From: Aradus depressus
Lineage: Eukaryota > Arthropoda > Insecta > Hemiptera > Aradidae
Assembly (NCBI GenBank): GCA_963662175.1
Contig: OY759216.1
Location: 52,965,087-53,029,086 of the forward strand
Direction of reading: 5' to 3'
Length of the DNA: 64,000 nucleotides
Within the stretch, counting starts at the first letter, position 1; every line of letters starts with the position of its first letter. The notes beneath the pieces were generated by a model. That model saw only the letters and a program-made list of their open reading frames with translations. It did not search any database and was not told where the DNA came from. Below, one piece after another: positions 53,703 to 64,000 of this stretch. The position numbers and the translations under genes were made by a program.

Positions 53703-55008
53703 ATGATAACTAAAATAAGACACATATTAGATACATGTGGATATACAAGGTGTACATGACATGAATATGTATATATTTACTTACTTTATGATTAACTTCA
53801 GTAACTTATTTCATTTTCACCCTTTATATTCACATGTTGTATGTTAAATATGAATTTGCATTCAAATCGGGGATTTATTCATTTGTTACAAATGAATTAT
53901 TTTAAGGCTCACTTATTACTTAAAAATTGTTGACAATAATTCAGAACTAATTTGCGACAATGAAGTAAAGCCGCCGTCAGAGCTAGAGGCAGTCACGACC
54001 ACTCTACAGAGAAACTCATCTATCCCCTCCACAACTTACTTCAGGTGTGCACTGCATTGGCTTTGCTCCGCATAATGTCCCGGCTCACTTTAGCAGGTAT
54101 ATGAGAAGGCCTGGCTTAAACCAAAGTTTTGCCAAAAAAAAATATCAAGAACCTCGAGTTCTTCGTGGATTTGTGACTTTGTTTCAAAGGAGTGGCGAGG
54201 TCTCCCATCATTCAGGATCCAAGGGGTTATTTATTATATAAAATAAAACAATTTGTTTATAAAATAAAGTTTATTTCACGTTACAAGTTTTAATGACTGG
54301 TTATCAAAATAAATCTGATTCTTTGGTGTCCTTTATTTACCCTGAGATATATTCTATATATATTCAGTATTAAACATTCATTTAACAAAATAAACATTTT
54401 TGAAATTGGTCATAAAATACTTACTATATAATATATATAAATATATATATTATTTTTTATTACTAGGTACATATCAATCATTAACATTTATTTAAACAGT
54501 TTTTAGCAATTTGAGTCATTAAAAATATGTCAGAAGAATGTTTGGTGTTTCATACAGTAATAAGAAGTAAATACACAAAATGATTAATTATTTTTAATAT
54601 TAAATGACTTACTAATTCTATATTTTATTTAAAACATCTAAAAAGTAACTCAGGCACAATCTACAAACAACTACATTTACGATTTTATACAATACGAGTT
54701 GGCAGTTTAATTAATAGAAAACACATAATTTACATTAAACCACAAATTCATTACTTTTTAAATAAATAATAATAGGGATAGGAGAAAGTAATTTCGTAAG
54801 CACAATATTTTATATAAAATTTAAAAAAATGTATACATTGCTTGAAAAAAAAACATTATTTTCCTTTATCCCTATCATAATATTTTAATTCGTCAATACA
54901 AACGAAACAAAAACAAGAAAATATATATAAAACAAAAACAAACAAATTAATGCAGAGATCTAAGGTCATTTGAGTGTGTGGAATTATAACGAAGAGTTCA
55001 AATCTTGT
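53703..55008. other. 3' flank of Sans, AT-rich
   Basis: The Sans 3' UTR and poly(A) site must lie in the right part. A less AT-rich patch at 53955-54235 has no recognised coding content. Confidence 0.4.
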
Positions 55009-55106
55009 TTATAATTTGGTGTCTTGGAGAAGGCCTGGGTTCTGGAGAGCTCGTTTTCTCTGTTCGACGGCATGAAGTAGCTTCCTTCTCGGACCCATCG
55101 GAAATC
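55009..55106 (-). CDS. USH1G: Sans last exon: SAM end and PDZ ligand
   Basis: Encodes GFPMGPRRKLLHAVEQRKRA then LQNPGLLQDTKL and a TAA stop at 55009-55011. Helix 5 of the SAM domain is followed directly by the DTKL terminus. The 3' UTR and poly(A) site lie to the left, in AT-rich DNA with several AATAAA-like hexamers. Confidence 0.93.
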
Positions 55107-58100
55107 CTGAAATTTATAAATTATTTATTTAAAAAAATCTATGGATAGCTATTAAAAAAAAAAAAAATATTCTATAATAAACCCAATACATCTGCGAACA
55201 TGTACTTCACAAGTCAGATGATATACGTAATAAAGTATGTTTCAGCTCTCCCTCTAAACTCTCCTCCTTTGTCCCAGAGTCAATAAGTGAATTACTTAAG
55301 GATTTCTCAATCAAACACACAAAAAAAAAAGTGTAAAAGGGAGAAAAAATGCTCCTTCTAGCGAAAGAGAATGTTAAATGATTATTTACGTTTTCAAGAC
55401 ATGTGAGCTGCCAGTTTCCCAGACATCATCAAATATGTACCTTATAAGTGCTTCTAATTTTGTTGCATTTTTACGGAAGCAAAACAGAAAAGAAATTTAA
55501 GTTCTTTTAATAACTTTTTTTTGAAAAAAGCGCACTTACTCACATGTAAACCTAATTTTAATCATTATAGCTGATTATTAAATTTTGTATTTTATTGAGA
55601 GGAAATATTTTTGTCATTACAAATTTTTTGAAGTACCTGATTTTACAAAATTTTAAATAGGACCATCTACAAGCCCAACCGAACTTATATACCAAGTTTC
55701 GTAAAAATTCGTTCTGTGGTTCTTGAGTTACACTTGGGGAAAAAAGTGTTAGTCTTGACCTCAAACGCAAAGTTGTGAAGGAAATGTTGAAATCCAAGAC
55801 AAAATAAACTCAATAATAATAAAAATCTAAAATCAAAAAAGTTTCGTTCTCAATACAATCACATATATATATATAATTTTAATATGCGAATAAGCAAAAA
55901 AAAAAAAAAAAATATTTTTTTGATAATTGTTATTTTGTAAAATCAGGTTTAGACACTATTTTTAAAGGCCTTTATTATCTGATATAGGTGAATAGAGTTA
56001 AGAAAAAAATATTAATAAACGATGAATTCAATGGAAATGACAAAAGAAAATATAATAGACAGAAAATAGATAAATAAATAAGTAGATTGAAATTGGAAGG
56101 GGATTGGGATGAATCAGTGAGCTGGCGCGGAATATATCGTATACCAACAGAGAGCGTCGGCAGCTTGGAGGTAGACAGCGTGCTTGCCTTCTGAGCTCAA
56201 GATCGCGGGTTCGAAACCCGGGTGAGGCACATCGTTCTCCGGATGGAACGTTAAGCGATGTTCCGAGCCTGAACGATGTCAGGAACTCGTTAAAGACCCC
56301 TGCCTTAGGTGAATAAAAATTTAGGGTAGGCAAAATAATATAAAACTCCCAGATTAGAATCGGGCTCATGTCCACCAGATAGATGAAAAGAAGGCATGAG
56401 TCACACTAAATAACTATACCGATATAGGTAATGATAGATAATAAAATAAGACGAAGTTGTCCTCCCACAAGTTTGTTTGTCACCGCCTTTCAGTCAACCT
56501 TAATTAAAGCAGAGAGCTTTCAGGTTTTTATTAAATGAGTTACCACTGAAGATGGTTCAATGTGTCTGTCGAATAAATTTGTGGGTGGACAACAACTCCG
56601 TGTTATTTTATTAAATACAGCATGTTCGCAAGAACCTCCAAAAAAATTGTTGGTAATGATAGATGTTACCGAGTTGGATGAGGTCTAGGTCGGTGAGCAT
56701 GAGAACGGCGTCCAGGTCTATCTTCTGAGCCACCAGTTTGGGGGTGTACTCCTCCACTCCCGCAGACACCAGGAACCTCTCCAGAGGACTCCACTGTCCG
56801 TTCATAACGATGTTCTCCTCTGAAAAATAAATAAAACACAATTAGCTCATTTAGTAGCTAACATATTACAAATCGCCATTAATGAACAAGAAAAAAATAA
56901 TATCTTTCTAGGATTCTCCCAAGGCTTTAATCCAACATCCTTGGCACAATACATTGCTCCAGGAAGCTCCTCCCGACCTGTCCGTGTCGCTCGCTGTATC
57001 TCTTTAATAAAGTTGGTTAGCGTCAACTTCTGGTGCTTTCTCCCCTCCCTCTTTCACCATCTTATAGGGCAGACCCTCGTGCCTGATATGTTCCTGGGCT
57101 GAGCTTGCTGTGTAGGCCCCCCGTAAGGAGTCTTTCTTCTGACTGCTTCCAGAGAGTCGCTCATTCCGATGCTTGCTCCACTCCTACGTATCCACCATCA
57201 AGTACACACAACGGACAGATTTTAATGAGGATCCCATCAGATTCTTACAAATATGCAACTAATTTCAACGACTAATTCTGGAGACCGAAGACATCTTTGC
57301 TCACCCTCCTTTTAAACTAGGACTCCGAATGTGTAAGCACAATGGGCGAAGTTAAGCCTTTTAAAAAATATGTGCTTTGCGAAAAAAGTTAATTAATCCC
57401 AGATTAAGAAGATTTCACAAAAGAACCTACTTTAAAATTTAATTGACATGACCTTCCGCGCGAGTGCTATAGAATCTACTAAAAAGAGTATTGCAAGTGC
57501 ACAGGAGCAATACTTACCCTATTGTCAACTCCCTAAAAATGGTATAATTAGCCAAATTACAACCTTAAACAAAATACAATACTCTTTCTCAGAACGAACC
57601 TATTTCCGAACTTGGCCGAAATTGTATCCTTAAAAACATTCCAACAAAATTTAGTTGACTTCCCATACGACTGCTGGAAAGTTCACTCCATAAAGGGCTT
57701 TCTGCCCGGCCAAGAATCCATTTTTTAAACTCTCTACCTCCCTTCCAATCCCTTCTTCGTCCCTTCCCTTTGGCCAATTTGCCAGAAAATTAATAGGTGT
57801 CATCCTTATGAAGTTCTGGATACACATTTTGTGTCGATATATATATATATATATATATTCAGAGGGCGCCGGTAGCTCAGTGGTATACGTGCTTGACTTC
57901 TTAGCTCAAGGTCGTGGGTTCGTAGCCCGACCGAGGCCCTTAGTTTATTTTATCTGGGAGGTAAAATAAACTTAAGCACGCCGTCCTTCGGATGGGACGT
58001 TAAGCGATGGTCCCGAGCCTGTACGATGTCAGGTACTCGTTAAAGACCCCTACCCTAGATGAATAAAAATTTAGGGTAGGCAAAATTTAGGACTCCCACA

Positions 58101-61100
58101 GTAGAGTCGGGCTCATGTCCACCAGAGTGACGAAAGAGCGCTCTGGTAGTAGGCGATATGACCTCGTAGTTAAAGCCCAGGCATGAGTCATAAAACCTAA
58201 CCTATATATATTCATTCTATCAACAGTTATCGTGTTCAGACATTTTTTTATTTCTGCAATTAGGGGGATCGGAAAACATGAAATTCTGGTGAAAACATGA
58301 TATTTCTGACGGATTACATAACTTGCTCTATACCTCATAGTAAAACTGAGTTAAAGTTACCATCGCTAGTGGTGATGTCGTCCTGCCAGGGGGATGCTGC
58401 CTCTCGCCTACTTCTGTTGGCCAGACTCCCAGCGCTACCTATACTCGTCTCACTCATCACCTCCTCATCTCCCTCCTTCTCGGAGATTACATCCGGCACT
58501 CCGGACAGGGTCCCGGCCAGGTTCGACCTGATAACAAGACACAACCATATCATTAGGGACAAACTGAAATGGCAAAAAAAAAACTACTTTCTACATTAAA
58601 ATTGAAGAGTTTCATCTAATAAATCATCAGAATTCGTAGACCCATTCATTATTTTATTTATATTGTTTGAAAAAAAAAAAAAAAAAAAATGAAATGGCGT
58701 CTGGAGAGAAGCACTTTCTCTTCCTTCTGGTACATAATGATCCACCTTTCTATATCAACGTGGCATTCAAAACGTTTTCGACGGTAAAATAAAATCATAA
58801 TTCATTAAAGTATACGATATGATTAATGTTATCTGATTACTGTTTAGCAAATTATTTTTTCATTGTGGATCCTACTGAACGAACGTTTTATATATTTGAT
58901 ATTATATAACAGTTTGATTCTGACAGAAAGTTTGAGTGTTAGCGCGTAATGCGAATTAAAAAAAAAAAAAAAAAACAATTCTCCGGAGACCAAAAAATCT
59001 TAAAAAATTAATTTTTAAGAGTGCATTTCACATATATCTTTGACAAAAATGCGTTTTGTGAGCGCACATGGCACCAGGTGATTTAGCATGGAAGTACCTA
59101 CATATTTAAATAAGAAGCAAGTTTGCTGTAAGCTAGTAGGTAGTTATCGATATTAATTCACTCGGACTCAGTTAAAATAATAATATTTCTTAAAATAATG
59201 AAAAACTTGTGGCGCCCCCCAAATGTCTTATTTATTTGTTTTATTATTTTGAATTAATTAATAATCGATAACATTTATTTCAATGTAATTAGGGATCAAC
59301 TGAAATGGCAAAAAAACTACTTTCTATATTAAAATTGAAGAGTTTCATCTAATAAATCATCAGCATCGCCGGAGAAACACTTACACCATCAGCCGAGCGG
59401 GGAAAGCGGTGACGGTGGCCATCGATAGAATAAAACCGGCCTATCTCTACCAGGCCGACCATGGCTGACGCTGGAGGGGGAGTGGTGTGGCGCCCCCACA
59501 TGTCTTATTTATTTGTTTTATTTATTCGTTTTATTATTTTGAATTAATTAATAATCGATAACATTTATTTCAATGTAATTTAAAAACATATGTTTTATGA
59601 AAAAGGACGATCAATATACATGTTTTTTTTTTTTTTTTTTTCTTTTGGCTTTATGAACGGTGCATATTAGCCATGTCAATGTGTTATGTATAATTATTTA
59701 AGACATCCATGGCCCCGGGAGGGAGTTCTATCTACGAAATAAAACTCACTCCCGGACGGGATTCGAACCCGCAAACCATGGTGAGACCATGCGACCAAAG
59801 CCCTACGCTCTAGCCCGCACGGCCACCATGGCCCCCAATATACATGTTATGTAGTTAGTTTGAGTTGCTTCTCGTTAATTAAAAATATTTTAAAAACTGA
59901 AGTTTATTAGCTTTCATAACTGCTAAAAACTAATATTTCTTATTGTTTCAAAATATATTTCTTGGTTGGTGGGCGGATGTACTTGAGTTACTTGTTAAAT
60001 AAGTAATACCGAGTTATCCAGATAAACAATAAATTTTATCTCCACTACAACTAGTTTTGGCAGTTATCTGACTTCATCAGTTACTGAATAAGTTGGTAAG
60101 TAAATAAGTCAAATTGGACGCTGACTAGGTTATTCTTGAGATGAATCTATAACTTCTTGTACCCCTCTTCTAATTATTCACTATCCGATAATGGCAGATA
60201 ATTGCTGAAACTAGTGATATAAATAAAATATATTGTTGGACTGATACTTGCGTATTACTTGATTATGTTTCACAATATGTAAAAATGTTATGTATCAATA
60301 ATATTTCCAACAACTGTGTTGTCCAATTTTAGATTGATAATGACAAAATAATGCCAAAACATCCTAAGATGTGAAAAAAAAATTAAAAATATGGGACCTA
60401 GAGTACAGCCTTGTTTCAAACGCTTATAATAACAGGTCTAAGTCTAATTTGTTTACAATGCATACACAATAATTTTAATTAAAATATATTTAATTTGAAA
60501 TAAGTCAGGAATAGGTGTATGTAGACTGTGCAGGAGTGTGAATGCTATGGTGGGGGAAAGTCAGACACCCCTCAGGTTTGTACGTCTTTGGTCCTACTAA
60601 CAGTGTGTGGGTCGCCGATTTCAATGAAATGTTTTCATGTGTTTCTACAAAACGCAATTTTTGGAAACAAGCTTTATTGAAATCTGAATTACTCGATAAT
60701 ATGAAGGTTTTTTGAGGTGAGAAATTAAAATTTGGAAACCATTTATCGAATAATATATCTCGTAGTAGATTTTTAGCCCTCCATAGTGGCAGAGTAAACC
60801 CTTATATTGAATATTTTATTCTGGGCATCCTGGGGTTAATTTGGACCAACCCCCTATACATGTGACTAATATTTTTCGATGTACAAGCACCCCAGAAAAT
60901 TTCATTGAAATTGATTGTAGCAGCTTTGTGAAGGCAATTCTTGGCCATTTTCTCATTTTTTTTTCTTTGCTTAGAAGGCCCATTGGCACGAACGTTCGGA
61001 CACGTAACTACTATTTTCGATATGGAAACACGAGGAAAAGTTTCATTGAAATCGGCAACCCACACACTGTAAGGTCCTCTTGTAAGTATGGTGGTGTGGA

Positions 61101-62145
61101 TAAACTAATGCATACCGTTGTCTGAAGGCTACACTCCCAAACCCAGGTCGATCGAATATACTGGACTGCACCTGAGACTGAATATGACTGTTAAATACGT
61201 CAGAAATTTTTCCTCTTTTGCCTGAAATAGAAAAACGAGTTCATTAGAAAAATTAAGTGTATATATGGAATAAAATTAAATGAAAAACATTTCCCTTAAC
61301 AATTAATACATACAGAGTCAAAAATAAAAGGAAATAATGAAATAAAGTATCAGTACAAAGCAATAAATAGAAAAATAAATAAATTAGCGCTACATTGGAG
61401 AAAAACTAGACAATAATAAATATATATAAATAAACAATTTTAATGAAGAGATTATTTATGAAGAAATAAACGAAAATAAATATATCTAAATAAATCTTCT
61501 ATTACCAAAAAATCTATCAAAAATGTATACAATAAAGAATTTATATAATAAGAATATAGATATTGATGATGGAAATTCTTCGTATTTGTTAGCTTGCAAA
61601 GAGCAATAAATAAACTGGGATAAGAATGACGCTATATTCTATAAAATATATATTAATATAAATTCAGAATCTCCTTGCACAACAGAAAAGTGACATCTTT
61701 GTTATGTACTCTCAGAGCCAGTCAATTTGATATCCCATTTAACTATAGAGCAAAACCTTTTTGGTTTTTACAAAAGCAATTTTTTTTGATGAACCACTTA
61801 TTATTCTCCGTTTTAGGCTGACACTAAGACATTCCGAATTTCACAGACAAACAAACGACCGAAAACATTAGTTGAATGGGTGTCTGTAAGAAGGGCATAT
61901 TTCGTGATTTTTTGAAAAACTGTTTTTTTCATGGAAGAAGGACCTATGTGATGTGGAGCAAGCACCTACATAGTTTTTAGTGCAATACTCTGACACTAGA
62001 TGCCATGAACCTTGATTAATGAAGGCGCGAACGGAGAAGGTCACATGGAAGAAGAGTTGTTTCAGTTCAAAATTGCGCTCCTGTAAAATTTGAAAAACCT
62101 GACATATGCCCTTTTTCCAGAAACCCATTCAGTTATTTTTTTTAG

Positions 62146-62195
<50 letters not shown>

Positions 62196-63394
62196 GAGAT
62201 TTCTCCTAAAATTTATTTCTGAACCATAATATTTTTCTGATATTTCTAGCTACTATCCACTTACCAGCATTTGGGTTGTCATAGTTACTGACGTAAATGA
62301 TTTGAGCATCTTTTCTGTTTCCACCTGAACTTTTTAGACCACTTTCAAACTGAAAAAAAAGAAGAAAATAATAAAGAATTTAACGAAGAAAAATAAACCA
62401 TCTCTAAACTCTTTTCTCTTTGACCAATTTGGCTGAAAATCAATAGGTGTCTGACTCAGGGACCCTTCAATTTATATATTATGCATAATATACATAATAT
62501 AAACGATATTATATTTTTGGCTATACTATTCTCTCATTATTGTTTTTGTTTCTCAAGATATTAAATCACACACGAGCTGTTTCAGTTAATACTTCCAATA
62601 ATTAGTTATAGTGATTCATGGCCGGGCTTTAACTACGAGGTCATATTGCCTACGGACCATCGCTTAACGTTCACGTCCGAAGGATGGCGTGCTCAAAGTT
62701 TTTTCACCTCCCAAATAAAAAATCTCAGGACCTTATACAATGTTATTTTTATTGATTGGATGTAAAAATATTTCAGACACTGATGATGGGAGTACTTCCC
62801 GAAACGCTTGTAATTGCCATTTATTTGAAACAAAATATAAAGGGGAGAAGCAATGCTTTAATCTTTTATTATATGTATATTCATTATTTATGTATGTAAC
62901 TTGTTTTAATTTTTAACCTCGGTGAAGGAGTTTTTTTTAACTAATAATGACAAGCAACTCTCCCTCACCACTAAGGATGTTTAAAAAGCTAGTGATTGTG
63001 ACTCACGCCCGGGCTTTAACTTCAAGGTCATATCGCCAACTACCAGAGCGCTCTTTCGTAGACATGAGCCCGAATCTACTATAGAGTCTTATATTTTACC
63101 TACCCTAAATTGTTATACACCTAGGCTAGGGGGGTCTTTAACGAGTACCTGACATCGTATAGGCTCAGCATCATTGCTGAACGTCCCATCCGAAGGACGC
63201 CGTGCTCAAGGTTTTTTTCACCTCCCAGATAAAAAACCAAAAGATGTGCAATAAATGTTACCTTTTCATCAGGGGATTTCATTTTCTTTTCTAAAATTTT
63301 TTTCACACCAGAGACAGGCTTCTTTGACATGGTGCCTCCAACTATCTCAGTGAAACTGGGTCCTTTAACTTCCACAATTGTTTTCCTCATTGTA
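55009..63394 (-). CDS. USH1G: USH1G/ANKS4B (Sans) orthologue, 3' six exons
   Basis: Sans proteins are scaffolds with N-terminal ankyrin repeats, a central myosin-VIIa-binding part, a SAM domain and a C-terminal PDZ ligand. In vertebrates they work in the harmonin/myosin complex of stereocilia and microvilli (family knowledge). Exons seen: 63262-63394, 62265-62349, 61116-61221, 58361-58527, 56670-56819 and 55009-55106, in continuous phase with GT/AG borders. The central part includes SSIFDRPGFGSVAFRQR. The SAM domain is split across the last two exons (WSPLERFLVSAGVEEYTPKL ... MGPRRKLLHAVEQRKRAL). The protein ends QNPGLLQDTKL, a class I PDZ ligand closely like the vertebrate Sans end. The ankyrin exons must lie beyond 64000. 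A more distant SAM protein is possible, but the SAM-plus-DT.L ending argues for Sans. Confidence 0.86.
55107..56149. other. Sans last intron, left part
   Basis: AT-rich; no exon seen. Confidence 0.4.
56150..56412 (+). mobile_element. SINE family A, copy 5
   Basis: Head gcttgccttctgagctcaag and gcgggttcgaaacccgg (B box), then core (gaacgttaagcgatgttccg) and tail. Lacks the segment between head and core. Sits in the last Sans intron. Confidence 0.85.
56670..56819 (-). CDS. USH1G: Sans exon with N-terminal half of the SAM domain
   Basis: Encodes WSPLERFLVSAGVEEYTPKL then QKIDLDAVLMLTDLDLIQL, helices 1-4 of a SAM domain. Leaves in phase 1 at donor gtaaca. Confidence 0.92.
56820..57764. other. 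Sans intron sequence
   Basis: No recognised exon or family; 56930-57180 is less AT-rich but has no clear coding match. Confidence 0.4.
57765..58352. repeat. Repeat family R, copy 5, split by a SINE
   Basis: 57765-57861 (aattaataggtgtcatcctt ... ttttgtgtcgatat) and 58203-58352 (tcattctatcaacagttatc ... gattacataacttgctctat) form one R copy once the SINE at 57862-58202 is removed. Confidence 0.75.
57862..58202 (+). mobile_element. SINE family A, copy 6 (full length, 12-bp target duplication)
   Basis: 341 bp flanked by tatatatattca (57850-57861 and 58203-58214). It gives the best view of the family: A box ggtagctcagtggtatacgt, B box gtgggttcgtagcc, core gccgtccttcggatgggacg ... gtacgatgtcaggtactcgt, tail ending catgagtcataaaacctaac. 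Confidence 0.93.
58361..58527 (-). CDS. USH1G: Sans internal exon (acidic/serine linker)
   Basis: Encodes a disordered-looking linker (SNLAGTLSGVPDVISEKEGD ...) rich in Ser, Glu and Asp, before the SAM domain. Acceptor atcag, donor gtaact, phase 2 in and phase 1 out. Confidence 0.85.
58553..59580. repeat. Nested direct duplications beside a Gypsy remnant
   Basis: 58553-58630 recurs at 59291-59363 (aaactactttctatattaaa, tttcatctaataaatcatca). 59210-59290 recurs at 59487-59580 (atgtcttatttatttgtttt, aattaataatcgataacatt). Confidence 0.8.
59364..59490 (+). pseudogene. LTR-retrotransposon (Gypsy-type) Pol C-terminal fragment
   Basis: Reads YTISRAGKAVTVAIDRIKPA then YLYQADHG, the tail after the integrase domain in Gypsy-type Pol (pattern G-K-x-V-x-V-x-x-D-R-x-K-P-A). 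Only about 40 codons remain. Confidence 0.65.
59618..59836 (-). mobile_element. SINE family B, copy 3
   Basis: Reverse copy with poly(T) at left (59621-59641) and head at right. B box in reverse: gggattcgaaccc. Confidence 0.88.
60600..61072. mobile_element. Possible MITE with 35-bp inverted ends
   Basis: cagtgtgtgggtcgccgatt + tcaatgaaat (60600-60630) against tttcattgaaatcggcaacc + cacacactgt (61041-61070). A second inner pair (ttcattgaaattgattgt, 60900) lies inside. The right end is only 45 bp from a Sans exon. Confidence 0.6.
61116..61221 (-). CDS. USH1G: Sans internal exon with RPGFGSVAFR motif
   Basis: Reads GKRGKISDVFNSHIQSQVQS then SIFDRPGFGSVAFRQ. The RPG(F/L)G...FR motif is typical of the central region of Sans proteins. 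Acceptor ttcag, donor gtatgc. Confidence 0.87.
61222..62264. other. Sans intron sequence
   Basis: AT-rich, with a 44-base A run at 62150-62193. No exon recognised. Confidence 0.45.
62265..62349 (-). CDS. USH1G: Sans internal exon
   Basis: Reads FESGLKSSGGNRKDAQIIYV then SNYDNPNA; leaves in phase 1. Acceptor ttcag, donor gtaagt. Supported by phase and borders. Confidence 0.8.
62602..62718 (-). mobile_element. SINE family A, copy 7 (internally deleted)
   Basis: Tail agttatagtgattcatggcc joins directly to core ccatcgcttaacgttcacgt and ccgaaggatggcgtgctcaa. About 120 bp. Confidence 0.75.
62770..62830 (+). repeat. Hammerhead-like core, isolated
   Basis: CTGATGA at 62780-62786, a GGGA/TCCC stem II, GAAA at 62801-62804. 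No Penelope-type protein remains nearby. Confidence 0.55.
62990..63237 (-). mobile_element. SINE family A, copy 8 (head missing)
   Basis: Tail gtgattgtgactcacgcccg, body and core (gagtacctgacatcgtatag, ccgaaggacgccgtgctcaa). Ends 25 bp from the donor of a Sans exon. Confidence 0.85.
63262..63394 (-). CDS. USH1G: Sans internal exon (central region)
   Basis: Reads TMRKTIVEVKGPSFTEIVGG then TMSKKPVSGVKKILEKKMKS, a lysine-rich central segment. Acceptor tctag, donor gtaaca. One base precedes the first full codon, so an upstream exon is required. Confidence 0.82.
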
Positions 63395-64000
63395 CTAGAA
63401 AAAACAAAAAAAAAAAAAATTAAATTGGTAGATATCAAATGCATAATACAAACAGAAATGAGGCTGTCATCAAAGTTAGCTGTTAGTTAGCCTCGTTTTA
63501 TCGAAAGTGAGTTATTCACTTGGTTGCATTCTAAATTAAAATTTGCATAGAATGGTACGATTATTTCAATCTAGAGCCTCCGACAACAGGTTGAAAAAGA
63601 TGTTTAAAAATATTATATATTTTGATAAGTGTGATTATCAGGTTACACATTGAAGGGTTCCGTAGGAGAAAATTACCATGATGTATTAAAATAATAGACA
63701 TTTTATTATTTATAAAATGTTCTGAAATATAGTTTCTGCGTTCAACACAGGAATATTGATCGCATAGCAAAAGAAAGCGTTAAAAAAACATTTTGAAGAG
63801 GTTATGACTGTATAATTCCTGACTCCGCCACTACAGTTCTTTAGTTGTAAAATCACAAAACAAATGTAGTTATTTCATCAATATTTTCATAATACTTATC
63901 ACAAAACCACTAAAACAATGTATGGGCTTATGCATCTCGAATTAGTTCGTTAAATACGTTACCATCATAATAATGGTCATCAATTCAGGCAGTCTGCGTA
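63395..64000. other. Sans intron, right edge of window
   Basis: No exon with ankyrin repeats was found before the window ends. Confidence 0.5.

Noticed and set aside
53955..54241. Possible exon, less AT-rich
   Set aside because: No conserved motif, and splice borders in frame with Sans could not be placed.
57250..57777. Additional Sans exon between 56819 and 58361
   Set aside because: Phases of the two flanking exons already join, and no frame here carries a recognised motif.
57870..57945. tRNA gene
   Set aside because: A and B boxes belong to the head of SINE A; the sequence runs into the SINE body and does not close an acceptor stem.

Overview
This is a window of AT-rich, intron-rich animal nuclear DNA, most likely from an arthropod. 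An insect, perhaps a hemipteran, is my guess from the repeat types; this is inference, not proof. Two protein-coding genes lie on the minus strand, and about 26 kb between them is filled almost entirely with transposons and tandem repeats. No bacterial or organellar features were seen.

Gene 1 (1-28959, minus) is the E2/E3 hybrid ubiquitin-conjugating enzyme UBE2O. Twenty exons can be placed with GT/AG borders and continuous phase. They run from the start codon at 28959 to residue 1100 at the left window edge, so only the C-terminal tail is missing. Its introns carry PLE-derived repeats with hammerhead-like motifs, two tRNA-derived SINE families, mariner remnants, a pogo-type MITE, a Penelope-like element with inverted 225-bp terminal repeats (9751-11559) and RNase H remnants of non-LTR elements.

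Gene 2 (55009 to beyond 63394, minus) is the 3' half of an orthologue of USH1G/ANKS4B (Sans). Six exons encode a central region, a SAM domain split by an intron, and a C-terminal PDZ ligand ending DTKL. The ankyrin-repeat exons should lie to the right of the window.

The intergenic region (28960-55008) holds, in order: a Tc1 transposon with TA duplications and IR/DR ends (30084-31714); a roughly 140-bp tandem array (32083-32850); a complex tandem array built partly from the core of the local SINE (32960-34830); a 13.5-kb palindrome with two 3.5-kb arms (35080-48556); a second field of 33/66-bp minisatellite; and assorted fragments. The left palindrome arm carries a full-length Jockey-type LINE (36512-40935) with an 11-bp target duplication. 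The right arm still holds the empty site. The palindrome's spacer contains a 1.8-kb element whose only ORF is an HTH protein.

The most interesting points are the palindrome with its HTH-only centre, the minisatellite whose 66-bp period keeps a 22-residue repeat open, the SINE core recycled into a tandem array, and the dispersed hammerhead-like cores tied to Penelope-type repeats.
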